Below the pieces are notes generated by a model. The model ran no database searches and was not told the DNA's origin. It saw nothing but the letters and a program-made list of their open reading frames with translations. From CAZNLL01 sp964573885 (GTDB lineage: Bacteria > Desulfobacterota > DSM-4660 > Desulfatiglandales > Desulfatiglandaceae): a stretch of DNA of 21,965 nt. Numbering within the stretch: position 1 is the stretch's first letter; every line of letters begins with the position of its first letter. This document shows positions 14,853 through 21,926 of this stretch, piece by piece. Both the position numbers and the translations under genes were made by a program. The stretch lies in contig CAZNLL010000061.1 of assembly GCA_964573885.1 (NCBI GenBank), positions 1-21,965 on the forward strand. Reading direction: 5' to 3'.

Positions 14853-15926
14853 TCAACGAATAAAGGAAAGGGCGTCCATCACCTTCCTGTCCACCCGTGA
14901 GAAGGGGAGGGTTTCCAGGTCGGCTTCCACCGCCCAGGTCCAGGCCTGGCATGTGAGGGGCCGGGGATCACCGCCGACCAGCTTGCAACGGAAGGCGTGG
15001 AGGGTTATTTTGAAATGTGTGTAGGTGTGGCTCACGGAAATCAAGGGGTCTTTCACCCTTACCTTAATGCCGATTTCCGCCATGACCGTTTTTCGAAGGG
15101 CCTGGGCCAGGTCCTCCTTTTTCTCCAGAAGCCCTCCCGGAAATTTCCAAAGCCCTCCAAGAAGCCCTTGCCCGGGCCTCTGGACGATCAATAGCCTTCC
15201 TTGGGGGTCGGAAATCAGGGCGGCGGTTCCCTCCTTATAGGAGAGGGGCCCCCGCCTTTTACGCAGGGGCAAACGCTCTTCCATTTTTTGCCGCCTGGCC
15301 ATACAAAGCTTCTCTAAGGGACAATCTTCGCATGCCGGACTGCGGGGAGTACAGATAAGGGCGCCCAGGTCCATCAAGGCCTGATTAAAGCGGCCCGGGT
15401 GGTGACCTGGGACAAGCTTCGCGACCCGTGTATGAATCTTCCCAAGGGTTTCCGTCTTATCCACGGCCTCCCGAATGAGGTAGAGGCGACTCACTATCCT
15501 GCGTACGTTTCCGTCCACAGCGGGTATTCTCTGGCCATAGGCAATACTCAAGATGGCTGCGGCCGTGTATGGACCAACCCCCGGCAGGTTCAAGAGCTCT
15601 TTCCGGGTATCCGGAATTCGCCCTCCCAGGTGGCGGACGATTTTCCGGGCCGCTTCGTGGAGGTAACGGGCCCTTGAATAATACCCCAAATTCTCCCAGG
15701 CCTTTAATACTTCCTGGAGGGGGGCCCGGGCCAGGCCCTGTATGTTGGGGAATTTCTGCAGGAAATAGTGGTAGTAGGGGATCACCGTAGCCACCTGGGT
15801 CTGTTGTAACATGATCTCGGAGACCCAGATAAAATAGGGGTTCCGTGTTTCCCGCCAGGGAAGGCGGCGTCCATGCCTTGCATACCAGGCCAGAATGTTA
15901 TCTCTTATATGATTTGGTTGAGCCAT
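14853..15926 (-). CDS. mutY: Adenine DNA glycosylase MutY
   Basis: MutY removes adenine mispaired with 8-oxoguanine. From ATG 15926 the protein is 357 residues and its catalytic positions match E. coli numbering: Glu37 in SEIMLQQTQV, Asp138 in VDGNVRRIVSR, and the [4Fe-4S] cysteines at 192, 199, 202 and 208 (spacing 6-2-5). The helix-hairpin-helix LPGVGPYTAAA is at 114-124. The C-terminal third is the NUDIX-like domain that reads 8-oxoguanine (AALISDPQGRLLIVQRPGQGLLGGLWKFPGG). A longer reading frame exists to 16124, but its extra 66 residues do not look like MutY. The ribosome binding site is poor (AGG about 11 bases upstream). Confidence 0.96.
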   Translation of the reverse strand: MAQPNHIRDNILAWYARHGRRLPWRETRNPYFIWVSEIMLQQTQVATVIPYYHYFLQKFPNIQGLARAPLQEVLKAWENLGYYSRARYLHEAARKIVRHLGGRIPDTRKELLNLPGVGPYTAAAILSIAYGQRIPAVDGNVRRIVSRLYLIREAVDKTETLGKIHTRVAKLVPGHHPGRFNQALMDLGALICTPRSPACEDCPLEKLCMARRQKMEERLPLRKRRGPLSYKEGTAALISDPQGRLLIVQRPGQGLLGGLWKFPGGLLEKKEDLAQALRKTVMAEIGIKVRVKDPLISVSHTYTHFKITLHAFRCKLVGGDPRPLTCQAWTWAVEADLETLPFSRVDRKVMDALSFIR

Positions 15927-16117
15927 AGAGGAGAGAGACCTTTTTGGAAGGACACTGTAGTCCCTGGTGTTCCAAGGGTCAATGGCAAAGGTGGCAGGCG
16001 CCTCACGCGGAAGGAATGGCAAAAAAACCTGGACAAATGCCTTAACAGGCCCTAGATCATCTAAGGGCTCAGGTTGAAACAGGATGTGGACGCTATATAC
16101 CCAGGAAAGGGGAAAAA

Positions 16118-17698
16118 ATGGCACACAAAGGAACCGTGAAGGGCATGAAAAGGGTTTTTATTTATTCCTGGGTCCTGCTGGTTCTGGGCTGTTCCGTCGC
16201 CTTTGGGGCGGGACCCAGGGGATTGGAGCATGTGGTGATCCTCCACACCAATGATACCCACGGTCATCCCGTGAAGTTTTCTTTCCGTTCAATCGCTGCG
16301 GTGGGCGGTCTGGCCGCCCGGTCCACCCTGGTTGATAGGATTCGAAAGAAAGAGGGAAAGGTCCTGCTCCTGGATGCAGGGGATATTAACACAGGAAAGG
16401 CCGTCTCCAACCTTTTCCATGCAAAACCGGATATTCTGGGTTTTAACTGCCTCCGCTATGACGCCATGACCTTGGGAAATCATGAGTTCGACCATCCCCT
16501 GCATGTCTTGCGGGAGCAAATGGCCCTGGCCTCTTTTCCGTTCCTTTCGGCCAATGTGAAAACCGCGGCGGGAAAAAGCCTGGCAAACCCTTATATAATC
16601 AAGGACATGGGACATCTCAAGGTGGCCATACTGGGGCTTACCACAAAGGAGACGGAGGTCACCGGGAACCCCCAAAACATCCGGGGACTGGTCTTTGAGG
16701 ACGAAGTGAAAACGGCGGAAAGGTGGGTCCCACGCCTGAGAAAGAAGGCGGATCTTCTCATCGCCCTGGTCCATTTGGGTATATACGGCTCTAGCGAAAA
16801 AGGATCCAAGAGACTGGCCGCGGAGGTAGAGGGCATTGACCTTATTGTGGACGGCCATACCCACACCAGGCTCGAGTCCCCTATCGTAGTGAAACATGCC
16901 TCTTCTGATCACCGGACCATCATTGTGCAGGCCTGGAAGTGGGGCCTTGTTTTGGGAAGGGTGGACCTCTGGATACAAAACAAGCGGGTCGTTGATTTCA
17001 GGTATGAGCTCATTCCCATAAACCTCAAGGGGGCTGAAGAAAGCAAGGCCATAAAAGAAGACCCCCAGGTGCTGCGCCTCATGGAGCCGTATGTGGAAAA
17101 GGCGGAAGCGGCCTTGTCCCGGCGGGTGGGCTATGCGGAAAAGACCTTTGCAATGGAGGGGATGAGGCGGCGTGAGACCGCCCTCGGGGACCTGGTGGCT
17201 GACTCCATGCTCTGGTCCACTCGGGACCAGGGCACCGTTTTCGCCCTCCAAAACGGTGGCGGCATCAGGGACGTTCTCCCCCGGGGCCCGATCACCATGA
17301 AGGAGGTCTATGATGTCCTGCCCTTTGATAACACCGTGGTGGTCCTTACCCTCAAAGGGTCTCAGGTTCAGGCCCTTTTTGACTATATGGGCAGTCTTGA
17401 AGCGGGTGCGGGCGCCTTTCCGCAGGTGTCAGAGGGAGTGAGCCTCACCCTCGACAAGGGCCGGGGGAAATGTCGGAATGTCCGTTTAAAGGGGCAACCC
17501 ATTGATCCCCGAAAGGAGTATAAGATGGCCACCAATTCCTACTTGGCCCAAGGAGGAGACGGATACCATATACTGGATAGAGCCTTGGAAAAATATGACA
17601 CGGCCATGTTTCAGCGGGATGTGTTGATCAAGTATATAAGGTTCCTTTCGGGCAGGTTGCAACCCAAGACCGAAGGCCGTATTGCCGGGGTGAATTGA
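16118..17698 (+). CDS. Exported 5'-nucleotidase/UshA-family metallophosphoesterase
   Basis: A 526-residue two-domain protein. The metallophosphatase domain carries HTNDTHGH at 43-50, DAGD at 86-89, GNHEFD at 120-125 and, further on, VHLGIYG and GHTHT, which bind the two metals. The C-terminal substrate domain has LQNGGGIRDVLPRGPITMKEVYDVLPFDN. An N-terminal signal peptide (KR then a hydrophobic stretch, AFGAG) directs export; LVLGC at 21-25 could also serve as a loose lipobox, so it may be a lipoprotein. Likely role is periplasmic salvage of nucleotides or UDP-sugars; the substrate is not set by sequence. ATG 16118 has AAAGGGG upstream. It is divergent from mutY, 191 bp away. Confidence 0.92.
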   Translation: MAHKGTVKGMKRVFIYSWVLLVLGCSVAFGAGPRGLEHVVILHTNDTHGHPVKFSFRSIAAVGGLAARSTLVDRIRKKEGKVLLLDAGDINTGKAVSNLFHAKPDILGFNCLRYDAMTLGNHEFDHPLHVLREQMALASFPFLSANVKTAAGKSLANPYIIKDMGHLKVAILGLTTKETEVTGNPQNIRGLVFEDEVKTAERWVPRLRKKADLLIALVHLGIYGSSEKGSKRLAAEVEGIDLIVDGHTHTRLESPIVVKHASSDHRTIIVQAWKWGLVLGRVDLWIQNKRVVDFRYELIPINLKGAEESKAIKEDPQVLRLMEPYVEKAEAALSRRVGYAEKTFAMEGMRRRETALGDLVADSMLWSTRDQGTVFALQNGGGIRDVLPRGPITMKEVYDVLPFDNTVVVLTLKGSQVQALFDYMGSLEAGAGAFPQVSEGVSLTLDKGRGKCRNVRLKGQPIDPRKEYKMATNSYLAQGGDGYHILDRALEKYDTAMFQRDVLIKYIRFLSGRLQPKTEGRIAGVN

Positions 17699-17718
17699 TC
17701 ATCGCACCTTCAAGACTA

Positions 17719-17748
17719 TTGACCTTAAGGGTGGAGCCATAGTAATAC
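17719..17748 (+). promoter_or_regulatory. Weak sigma-70-like promoter upstream of the acyl-CoA synthetase-like gene
   Basis: TTGACC at 17719-17724 and TAATAC at 17743-17748 are spaced by 18 bases in the 145-bp gap after the 5'-nucleotidase gene. The -10 box is a poor match, so this is only a candidate. The rest of the gap shows nothing else. Confidence 0.25.
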
Positions 17749-17843
17749 AGGCGCGGAAGTCAACATGCTCAGGGGCTTGGCCTTATTCAACCGTACCCCG
17801 GAGCCGGGCATGGAGGGCAAGTCAGTTTCACTGAGGGGGGGAG

Positions 17844-19244
17844 ATGAAAGCTGAGAGCGGGCATTTCTTAGACAAGTTTTTCAATCCGGAAAGTGTGGCT
17901 ATAGTGGGTGCTTCGGGCGATCCCTCAAGGCTTAATTACAACCTGGTGGCCAATTTGGTGAACCTGGGATTTCAAGGCCGCATCTATCCGGTTCACCCCA
18001 AGGAGAAAGAAATACTGGGTTTGAAGGTTTACCCGACCATCACGGCTATCGATGAGGTCCCGGACATTGCCGTCATCGGGGTTTCAAACAAGGCGACAGG
18101 GTCTGTTTTAAAGGATTGTGTGGACAAGGGAATCAAACGGGTCACCGTGATAGCCGGAGGATTTTCAGAGACGGGTAATGAAGGGAAAGGGGCCCAGGAG
18201 GAGATGGCCCGGTTCATCACAGAGAGCGGGGCCAGGGCCGTGGGTCCAAATGCCCTGAGCCCCATCGACGTGCCTTCCCGTTTTTGCATCAGCTTTCATC
18301 CCCTTCCGGAAATCAAGAGAGGCACCCTCTCGCTTATATTCCAATCGGGACTCTACGAGCCCAGGTTCGACTGGCTCCTCTCTGATTTCAATCTCAAATT
18401 CAACAAGCTCATCGATCTTGGCAATAAGATGGACATCCATGAGGGGGATGCCCTTGGTTATCTGGTGGATGATCCCGGAACCCGGGTCATCGGCATCCAT
18501 ACAGAGAGTATCCGGGACGGCAGGGAATTCTTGGGACTCCTGAGGAGGGCTTCAGAACAGAAAAAGCGTGTTGTGGTCCTCAAATCGGGCCGTACCCAGG
18601 TTGGCGCAAGGGCTGCCGCCTCCCATACCGGATCCCTGGTTCAGGGTAACGACCTCATTCTTGATGCCGCCCTCAGGCAATGCGGGGCCATCCGGGCCTA
18701 CGACATCGACGAATTCTTTGATCTTGTCCGGGCCTTGGAGGTCTTCGGGTCCCTCTCTCTTAGAGACAACAGGATCTTTCTCGCCTCATTACCCGGGGGC
18801 GAAGCGGTAGTCATCACGGACCTTTGCGAGCAGAGGGGCCTCAGACTCGCCCAGGTAGAAGAGGCAACACGGGAGAAATTGAAACGGATTCGGATACCCT
18901 GGAAAGTTTCCCCCAATCCGTGGGACTTGGGGGTATCCCTTCAATTCAATGATCCTTTCCATCTGTATCGGGTTATTGTGGACTCTGTGGCCCAGGACCC
19001 GAACGTTTCCGCCTTGTTAATGCAGTTGCCCCCGAGGGCCAATCTCCTTCCCAGGGAATTCTTTGAGGCCTTTCTGCCCGCTTTGGAGGCTCACAAACCC
19101 GTGGTCTTGTGGTTTCCGGGTATAGAGCCGGGAAGATATGAGATTCTTGAGTGGGCGGAGGACAAAGGTATTCTAATCTTCCCCTCTCCAGAAAAGGCCG
19201 TGCGGGCGCTCCTGGCCCTCTATCGCCTGAGCTGTCAGGGCTGA
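17844..19244 (+). CDS. NDP-forming acyl-CoA synthetase alpha-type subunit (CoA-binding)
   Basis: The 466-residue product matches the alpha part of NDP-forming acyl-CoA synthetases: an N-terminal CoA-binding Rossmann domain (FFNPESVAIVGASGDPSRLNY, then YPVHPKEKEILGLKVYP), followed by two succinyl-CoA-ligase-like domains. GNKMDIHEGDALGYLVDDP and the phosphohistidine loop AASHTGSL (His261) are present. Two usual motifs are changed: SQSGA reads FQSGL and GPNCLG reads GPNALS. The ATP-grasp beta part is neither fused nor next door, so it must work with a subunit encoded elsewhere or have another role, as with stand-alone CoA-binding proteins. ATG 17844 follows a purine-rich GAGGGGGGAG. Its 3' end faces the flavoprotein gene 13 bp away. 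Confidence 0.87.
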   Translation: MKAESGHFLDKFFNPESVAIVGASGDPSRLNYNLVANLVNLGFQGRIYPVHPKEKEILGLKVYPTITAIDEVPDIAVIGVSNKATGSVLKDCVDKGIKRVTVIAGGFSETGNEGKGAQEEMARFITESGARAVGPNALSPIDVPSRFCISFHPLPEIKRGTLSLIFQSGLYEPRFDWLLSDFNLKFNKLIDLGNKMDIHEGDALGYLVDDPGTRVIGIHTESIRDGREFLGLLRRASEQKKRVVVLKSGRTQVGARAAASHTGSLVQGNDLILDAALRQCGAIRAYDIDEFFDLVRALEVFGSLSLRDNRIFLASLPGGEAVVITDLCEQRGLRLAQVEEATREKLKRIRIPWKVSPNPWDLGVSLQFNDPFHLYRVIVDSVAQDPNVSALLMQLPPRANLLPREFFEAFLPALEAHKPVVLWFPGIEPGRYEILEWAEDKGILIFPSPEKAVRALLALYRLSCQG

Positions 19245-19257
19245 AAGGGCAGATGAC

Positions 19258-19734
19258 TCAGGCCCGGGATACTCTGTCCTTGGACCTTTTGCCTGTCATG
19301 GAGTCTATGGTGATCTTCCATATTCTGGCCTTGGATACAATGGCTTCTTTAAACGTCCAGTTTTTCCCCGAATAGTGCTGCATGATCTGGTTTAAGGCGT
19401 GGTTTTTCTCGGCAGGCTCGATTAATTCGCAAATAGTGCCGAATCCGATAACTGTCTCGTAGGAAAAAGACCATTTGCAGGGGTCATCCCAATCCTCCAG
19501 GATGTGTACATTGCCCTCAAATTCAAAACAGACCCGGTTGTTGGCCTCAAAATAGCAGATCTTTTCTCCCTCCCGGCCGGTATGCAGGTAAAGGGCCTTT
19601 CCATCGTAACCGAAACAGAGGGGAATCAGGTAAGGTCTGTTGTCCCGGGCCATGGCCAGCCGGCAAAGGGGAGATCCCTGGATGATGTCGTTAATTTCCT
19701 GAAGGGAGGTTGTTTCCCTGTCTTTTTTTTGCAT
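19258..19734 (-). CDS. Pyridoxamine 5'-phosphate oxidase/NimA-like FMN-binding protein
   Basis: A 158-residue split-barrel flavoprotein. The segments LCRLAMARDNRPYLIPLCFGYDGKALYLHTG, EGEKICYFEANNRVCFE and YETVIGFGTICEL follow the NimA-related branch of the pyridoxamine-phosphate-oxidase superfamily, which binds FMN or similar cofactors and usually has unknown substrates. ATG 19734 (GAGG 7-10 bases upstream) is preferred over ATG 19773, which has no clear site. Codons 2-4 include a run of eight A (read as eight T on the + strand), which could slip and shift the frame; no second mark of phase variation is seen. It is separated from the next gene upstream by 84 bp. Confidence 0.85.
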   Translation of the reverse strand: MQKKDRETTSLQEINDIIQGSPLCRLAMARDNRPYLIPLCFGYDGKALYLHTGREGEKICYFEANNRVCFEFEGNVHILEDWDDPCKWSFSYETVIGFGTICELIEPAEKNHALNQIMQHYSGKNWTFKEAIVSKARIWKITIDSMTGKRSKDRVSRA

Positions 19735-19818
19735 TTCCCGTCCTCGTGCATGAGGGCCCACCAGGGTTGACATGTACGGCTGAGAGAAGTCGCCCTGAAA
19801 ACCTGAATCCCAGTCCCT

Positions 19819-20139
19819 TTAAGAGGCTGTTCGGGTGATCCTTATAGAGACATCCTGTGGCAGGGCAAGGCCTGCCTCTACCTCCACGGCCTTGATGATG
19901 CCCGAGGGCACGGGACAGGAAGGATGGGGGCAGTATTTCCTGGCCAGCCGCAAAGTGAGCGGGCCTTTTCCCCGATAAGTGATCTCCTCCATGGGATCCA
20001 CCACGCGCAGTTCCTGGGCCAGCTCTTGAATGGCAGGACAATCACTCTCAATAGACAGGGAACACCTTCTTTTCTCACAGAGAACTGTAACTTCCGTACT
20101 AAATCCGCATGTTCCGGATTGGATGACCGCTTTTGACAT
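19819..20139 (-). CDS. Small conserved six-cysteine protein of unknown function
   Basis: A 106-residue soluble protein with cysteines at 11, 21, 26, 34, 70 and 75. The pattern begins IQSGTCGFSTEVTV, then SIESDCPAIQELAQEL and YCPHPSCPVPSGIIKAVEVEAGLALPQDV. I recall this as similar to the DUF6951 group of short proteins found in deltaproteobacteria and methanogens; this is from memory and not checked. The conserved cysteines suggest metal or iron-sulfur binding, or a thiol role. ATG 20139 has AAAGGAACAGG upstream, a good ribosome site. It follows the HNH gene by about 60 bp on the same strand and has no signal peptide. Confidence 0.75.
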   Translation of the reverse strand: MSKAVIQSGTCGFSTEVTVLCEKRRCSLSIESDCPAIQELAQELRVVDPMEEITYRGKGPLTLRLARKYCPHPSCPVPSGIIKAVEVEAGLALPQDVSIRITRTAS

Positions 20140-20198
20140 ACCTGTTCCTTTTTCAATTTATGTTTCCTCAAGGGGCACGGTGGCGTTCAGGTTGGGCC

Positions 20199-20591
20199 TT
20201 ATTCGGATTTTTTCCTGTCCTTGAGTAAGGCCTCCAGTCCGGCGAAGGGGCGATATGTGGCGGGGGGAGTCTGGCCGCCTCCCGGTTCAGACCCTTTCTG
20301 CCATTGCGAGTCCAGGTACCGTGAGTGCTCGTTGTCGTGACAGTAAATGCACAGGAGTTCCCAGTTGCTCCCGTCCGGGGGGTTATTATCGTGGTTGTGG
20401 TCTTTATGATGAACCGTAAGCTCCCGAAGCCTCTTGCCTGAGAATTCCCGTCCACACCGGGCGCAGACCCATGGGAGAATCTTAAGGGCCTGTTCCCGAT
20501 AGGTCCGCTCCCGCAATTCCTGCTCGCGCCGGATCCTGGCGATGGTATCCTCAGGGACTTGCGGGCTTTTTTGTCTTCTCTTGCTGGGCAT
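20199..20591 (-). CDS. HNH endonuclease-family protein, YajD-like
   Basis: A 130-residue protein with a basic, helical N-terminal third (about 1-38) and a zinc-finger HNH fold: CARC at 43-46, HHKDHNHDNNP at 61-71, and CIYCHDNEH at 81-89. This is the pattern of YajD and related small HNH proteins. They are thought to nick or cut DNA, but the cellular role of YajD is not established. ATG 20591 has GGAAGG about 8 bases upstream. It sits between the small cysteine protein and the NYN-LOTUS gene on the same strand and may be cotranscribed with one or both. Confidence 0.88.
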   Translation of the reverse strand: MPSKRRQKSPQVPEDTIARIRREQELRERTYREQALKILPWVCARCGREFSGKRLRELTVHHKDHNHDNNPPDGSNWELLCIYCHDNEHSRYLDSQWQKGSEPGGGQTPPATYRPFAGLEALLKDRKKSE

Positions 20592-20663
20592 ATCAAGACC
20601 TTCCTAACATCCTACGTGTTACAGCTTTTGAAATGGGTCGCTTAAAAAGCAATGCCGGAAGGG

Positions 20664-21419
20664 CTATTTCTTGGGGCTTCTGCGCTTATCCCGAATATAG
20701 ATGCTCCTGGAGTGACCGTCCCGTTGAACCCTTTCGTCCATTTCAAAAAGTTTGGTCGCCGCAGCGAGTTCTCCGAGCTTGCTGAACCCGTAATTGCGGG
20801 GATCGAACTCCGGGGCCTGCTTGGCAATATTGCTGCCCACGGCTCCCAGTTGGGCCCATCCGCTTTCATCGGAGGCCGCTTCCAGGGCACTTCTGAGGAG
20901 GGCGACCAGTTTGGCATCCCTCTTGAGTTCATTGGCCGTTTTGGGTTTGCTGGTCGCCCCCACATCCTCCTGGAACCTGAGGACCTCGGTGAAGATGAAT
21001 TTGTCACAGGCGGAGACAAAGGCCTTGGGGGTCTTCTTTTCTCCAAAACCGTACACAAGCAGGCCTTCTTCTCGAATCCGTGAGGCAAGACGGGTGAAAT
21101 CGCTGTCACTGGATACCAGGCAGAAACCGTCAAAACGTTTTGTGTAGAGCAAGTCCATGGCGTCTATGATCATGGCACTGTCTGTGGCGTTTTTGCCCAC
21201 CGTATAACGAAATTGTTGCACCGGGTGGATGGAGTGTTCAAGGAGAAAAGGTTTCCATCCGCTCAGGCTCGGTGTGGTCCAGTCCCCATAGATCCGCTTG
21301 ACGCTTGCAACGCCATACTTCGCCACCTCCGAGAGAAGCCCGTCTGTGATTGAGGGCTGTGCGTTGTCCGCATCAATAAGCACAGCAAGCCTGTTTTGAT
21401 AAGGTTCATTTGCATTCAT
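20664..21419 (-). CDS. NYN-domain (PIN-like) putative RNase with C-terminal LOTUS/OST-HTH domain
   Basis: A 251-residue protein of the LabA/DUF88 class. The NYN domain (about 9-145) starts LAVLIDADNA with Asp16 and Asp18 and keeps acidic residues in KNATDSAMIIDAMDLL (Asp80, Asp86) and CLVSSDSDFTRLA (Asp105, Asp107), as expected of a metal-dependent RNase. The C-terminal part (about 165-235; ELKRDAKLVALLRSAL to NYGFSKLGELAAATKLFEM) resembles a LOTUS/OST-HTH domain that binds RNA. ATG 21419 has GGGAGG about 9 bases upstream; a longer frame to 21476 would start inside the promoter and operator. Likely autoregulated: see the palindrome at 21441. Role and targets unknown. Confidence 0.88.
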   Translation of the reverse strand: MNANEPYQNRLAVLIDADNAQPSITDGLLSEVAKYGVASVKRIYGDWTTPSLSGWKPFLLEHSIHPVQQFRYTVGKNATDSAMIIDAMDLLYTKRFDGFCLVSSDSDFTRLASRIREEGLLVYGFGEKKTPKAFVSACDKFIFTEVLRFQEDVGATSKPKTANELKRDAKLVALLRSALEAASDESGWAQLGAVGSNIAKQAPEFDPRNYGFSKLGELAAATKLFEMDERVQRDGHSRSIYIRDKRRSPKK

Positions 21420-21440
21420 ACCAGACGCCCTCCCAAGAAA

Positions 21441-21457
21441 TAATGACATTGTCATTA
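21441..21457. promoter_or_regulatory. Perfect palindromic operator candidate upstream of the NYN-LOTUS gene
   Basis: TAATGACATTGTCATTA is a perfect inverted repeat of two 8-bp arms around one central base. It begins 22 bp ahead of the NYN-LOTUS start codon and overlaps the -10 box of the predicted promoter. That layout is typical of a repressor site, possibly for autoregulation. Confidence 0.6.
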
Positions 21458-21476
21458 CATCAAACATCAAAGTCAA
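21448..21476 (-). promoter_or_regulatory. Sigma-70-like promoter of the NYN-LOTUS gene
   Basis: On the - strand, TTGACT (21476-21471) and GACAAT (21453-21448) are separated by exactly 17 bases. The expected start of transcription lies about 20 bases before the ATG at 21419, with a GGGAGG ribosome site in between. The -10 box is inside the 17-bp palindrome. Confidence 0.55.
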
Positions 21477-21519
21477 GGCATGAAATTCACCCCTGATCCA
21501 CCATCAAGATGTCATCTGC

Positions 21520-21620
21520 CATTCGACAAGCTCATGGCCCTGAGAAAACCGAAGGGCCGTTCGGCAGGCTCCATGGCCTTCGGTCGCTTCTCTCGTTCGA
21601 CCTGGAGGCTCTCGACAGGC
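21520..21620. repeat. REP-like, degenerate repeat unit with hairpin
   Basis: The motif TTCGACAAGCTCATGGCC (21522) recurs in altered form as TTCGGCAGGCTCCATGGCC (21560), and the CGACAGGCTT core appears again near 21613. An inverted repeat, ACCGAAGGGCC at 21548-21558 with GGCCTTCGGT at 21575-21584 (one bulge), encloses the second copy. This style of TTCGACAGGCTC-type palindromic DNA is common as dispersed intergenic repeats in proteobacteria. Whether it recurs in this genome cannot be seen in the window. Confidence 0.45.
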
Positions 21621-21624
21621 TTGC

Positions 21625-21729
21625 GGCGTATTGTTTATACGCCTCACTCGGCGCTCCTCCCGCATACAACAGCGGGATCTGCGATGCGGCGCCTTGCATC
21701 TAACACCTTGCTGGTGCCCAGGGAGCGCC
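21625..21729. repeat. Nested multi-branched inverted-repeat structure
   Basis: A 7-bp hairpin GGCGTAT-TGTTT-ATACGCC lies at 21625-21643. It is followed by an 8-bp outer stem (GGCGCTCC 21650-21657 with GGAGCGCC 21722-21729) that encloses three perfect hairpins: CCCGC/GCGGG at 21659-21676, GATGC/GCATC at 21683-21700, and CACC/GGTG at 21704-21716. The layout is like a cloverleaf, but no tRNA T-loop or acceptor end is present. The structure can form on either strand. Confidence 0.6.
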
Positions 21730-21730
21730 C

Positions 21731-21748
21731 AAAATGATTTATTATCAT
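21731..21748 (-). terminator. Weak AT-rich hairpin with T-run, possible terminator
   Basis: On the - strand, ATGAT-AATAA-ATCAT is followed by a short TTTT-type run (about four T with the arm). The stem is AT-only apart from one pair per arm, so termination would be inefficient. It would end transcription of the 40-codon ORF that stops at 21804. Confidence 0.25.
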
Positions 21749-21803
21749 GATCTGTCGAGAATTTTGACGGTGGATTTTGGTTCGCGGGTCTCCGGCCCCG
21801 TGA

Positions 21804-21926
21804 CTAACCAACGCTGTAAGTTTGAACCGGATGGACTTTACCCTTCACTCGGGTCAAAGACATTTTCTTGATAACAGCGCCTTGCAACTCGGAATCGTTG
21901 AGACGGATAAGCTTGAACCGGGTCAT
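21804..21926 (-). CDS. Short ORF of 40 codons, coupled to an upstream gene
   Basis: Not recognised. The frame starts at ATG 21926, has GAGGGA about 7 bases upstream, and its start overlaps by ATGA the stop of another frame that runs off the window. The 40-residue product begins MTRFKLIRLNDSELQGAV and is basic (many K and R), with no signal peptide or transmembrane stretch. The same frame is also open further upstream to the edge, so it might instead be the end of a longer protein, or a pseudogene remnant. Confidence 0.35.
   Translation of the reverse strand: MTRFKLIRLNDSELQGAVIKKMSLTRVKGKVHPVQTYSVG

Larger units (their letters stand above)
21480..21803. other. Gene-free region with many inverted repeats
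   Basis: About 320 bp between the NYN-LOTUS promoter and the stop of a small - strand ORF. Open frames here (for example 21480-21737 on +) have no ribosome site or recognisable protein character and are made of repeat-rich DNA. The region holds a REP-like segment, four nested hairpins with an outer stem, and a weak AT-rich hairpin, each listed separately. No tRNA, integrase or transposase sequence is seen. Confidence 0.6.

Noticed and set aside
16074..16099. Promoter TTGAAA plus TATATA upstream of the 5'-nucleotidase gene
   Set aside because: The spacer is only 14 bases, too short for a sigma-70 promoter.
16289..17251. 320-codon - strand ORF inside the 5'-nucleotidase gene
   Set aside because: Antisense to a well-supported gene with metal-binding motifs; no ribosome site or family features.
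21690..21710. Integron attC site
   Set aside because: ATCTAAC fits one core site, but the matching GTTRRRY end at the right distance is not found.
21650..21729. tRNA gene
   Set aside because: The outer stem and three hairpins look like a cloverleaf, but there is no T-arm consensus, anticodon loop of the right size or CCA end.
21480..21737. 85- and 64-codon + strand ORFs at the right end
   Set aside because: They run through REP-like and hairpin DNA, have no ribosome site and look like repeat translation.
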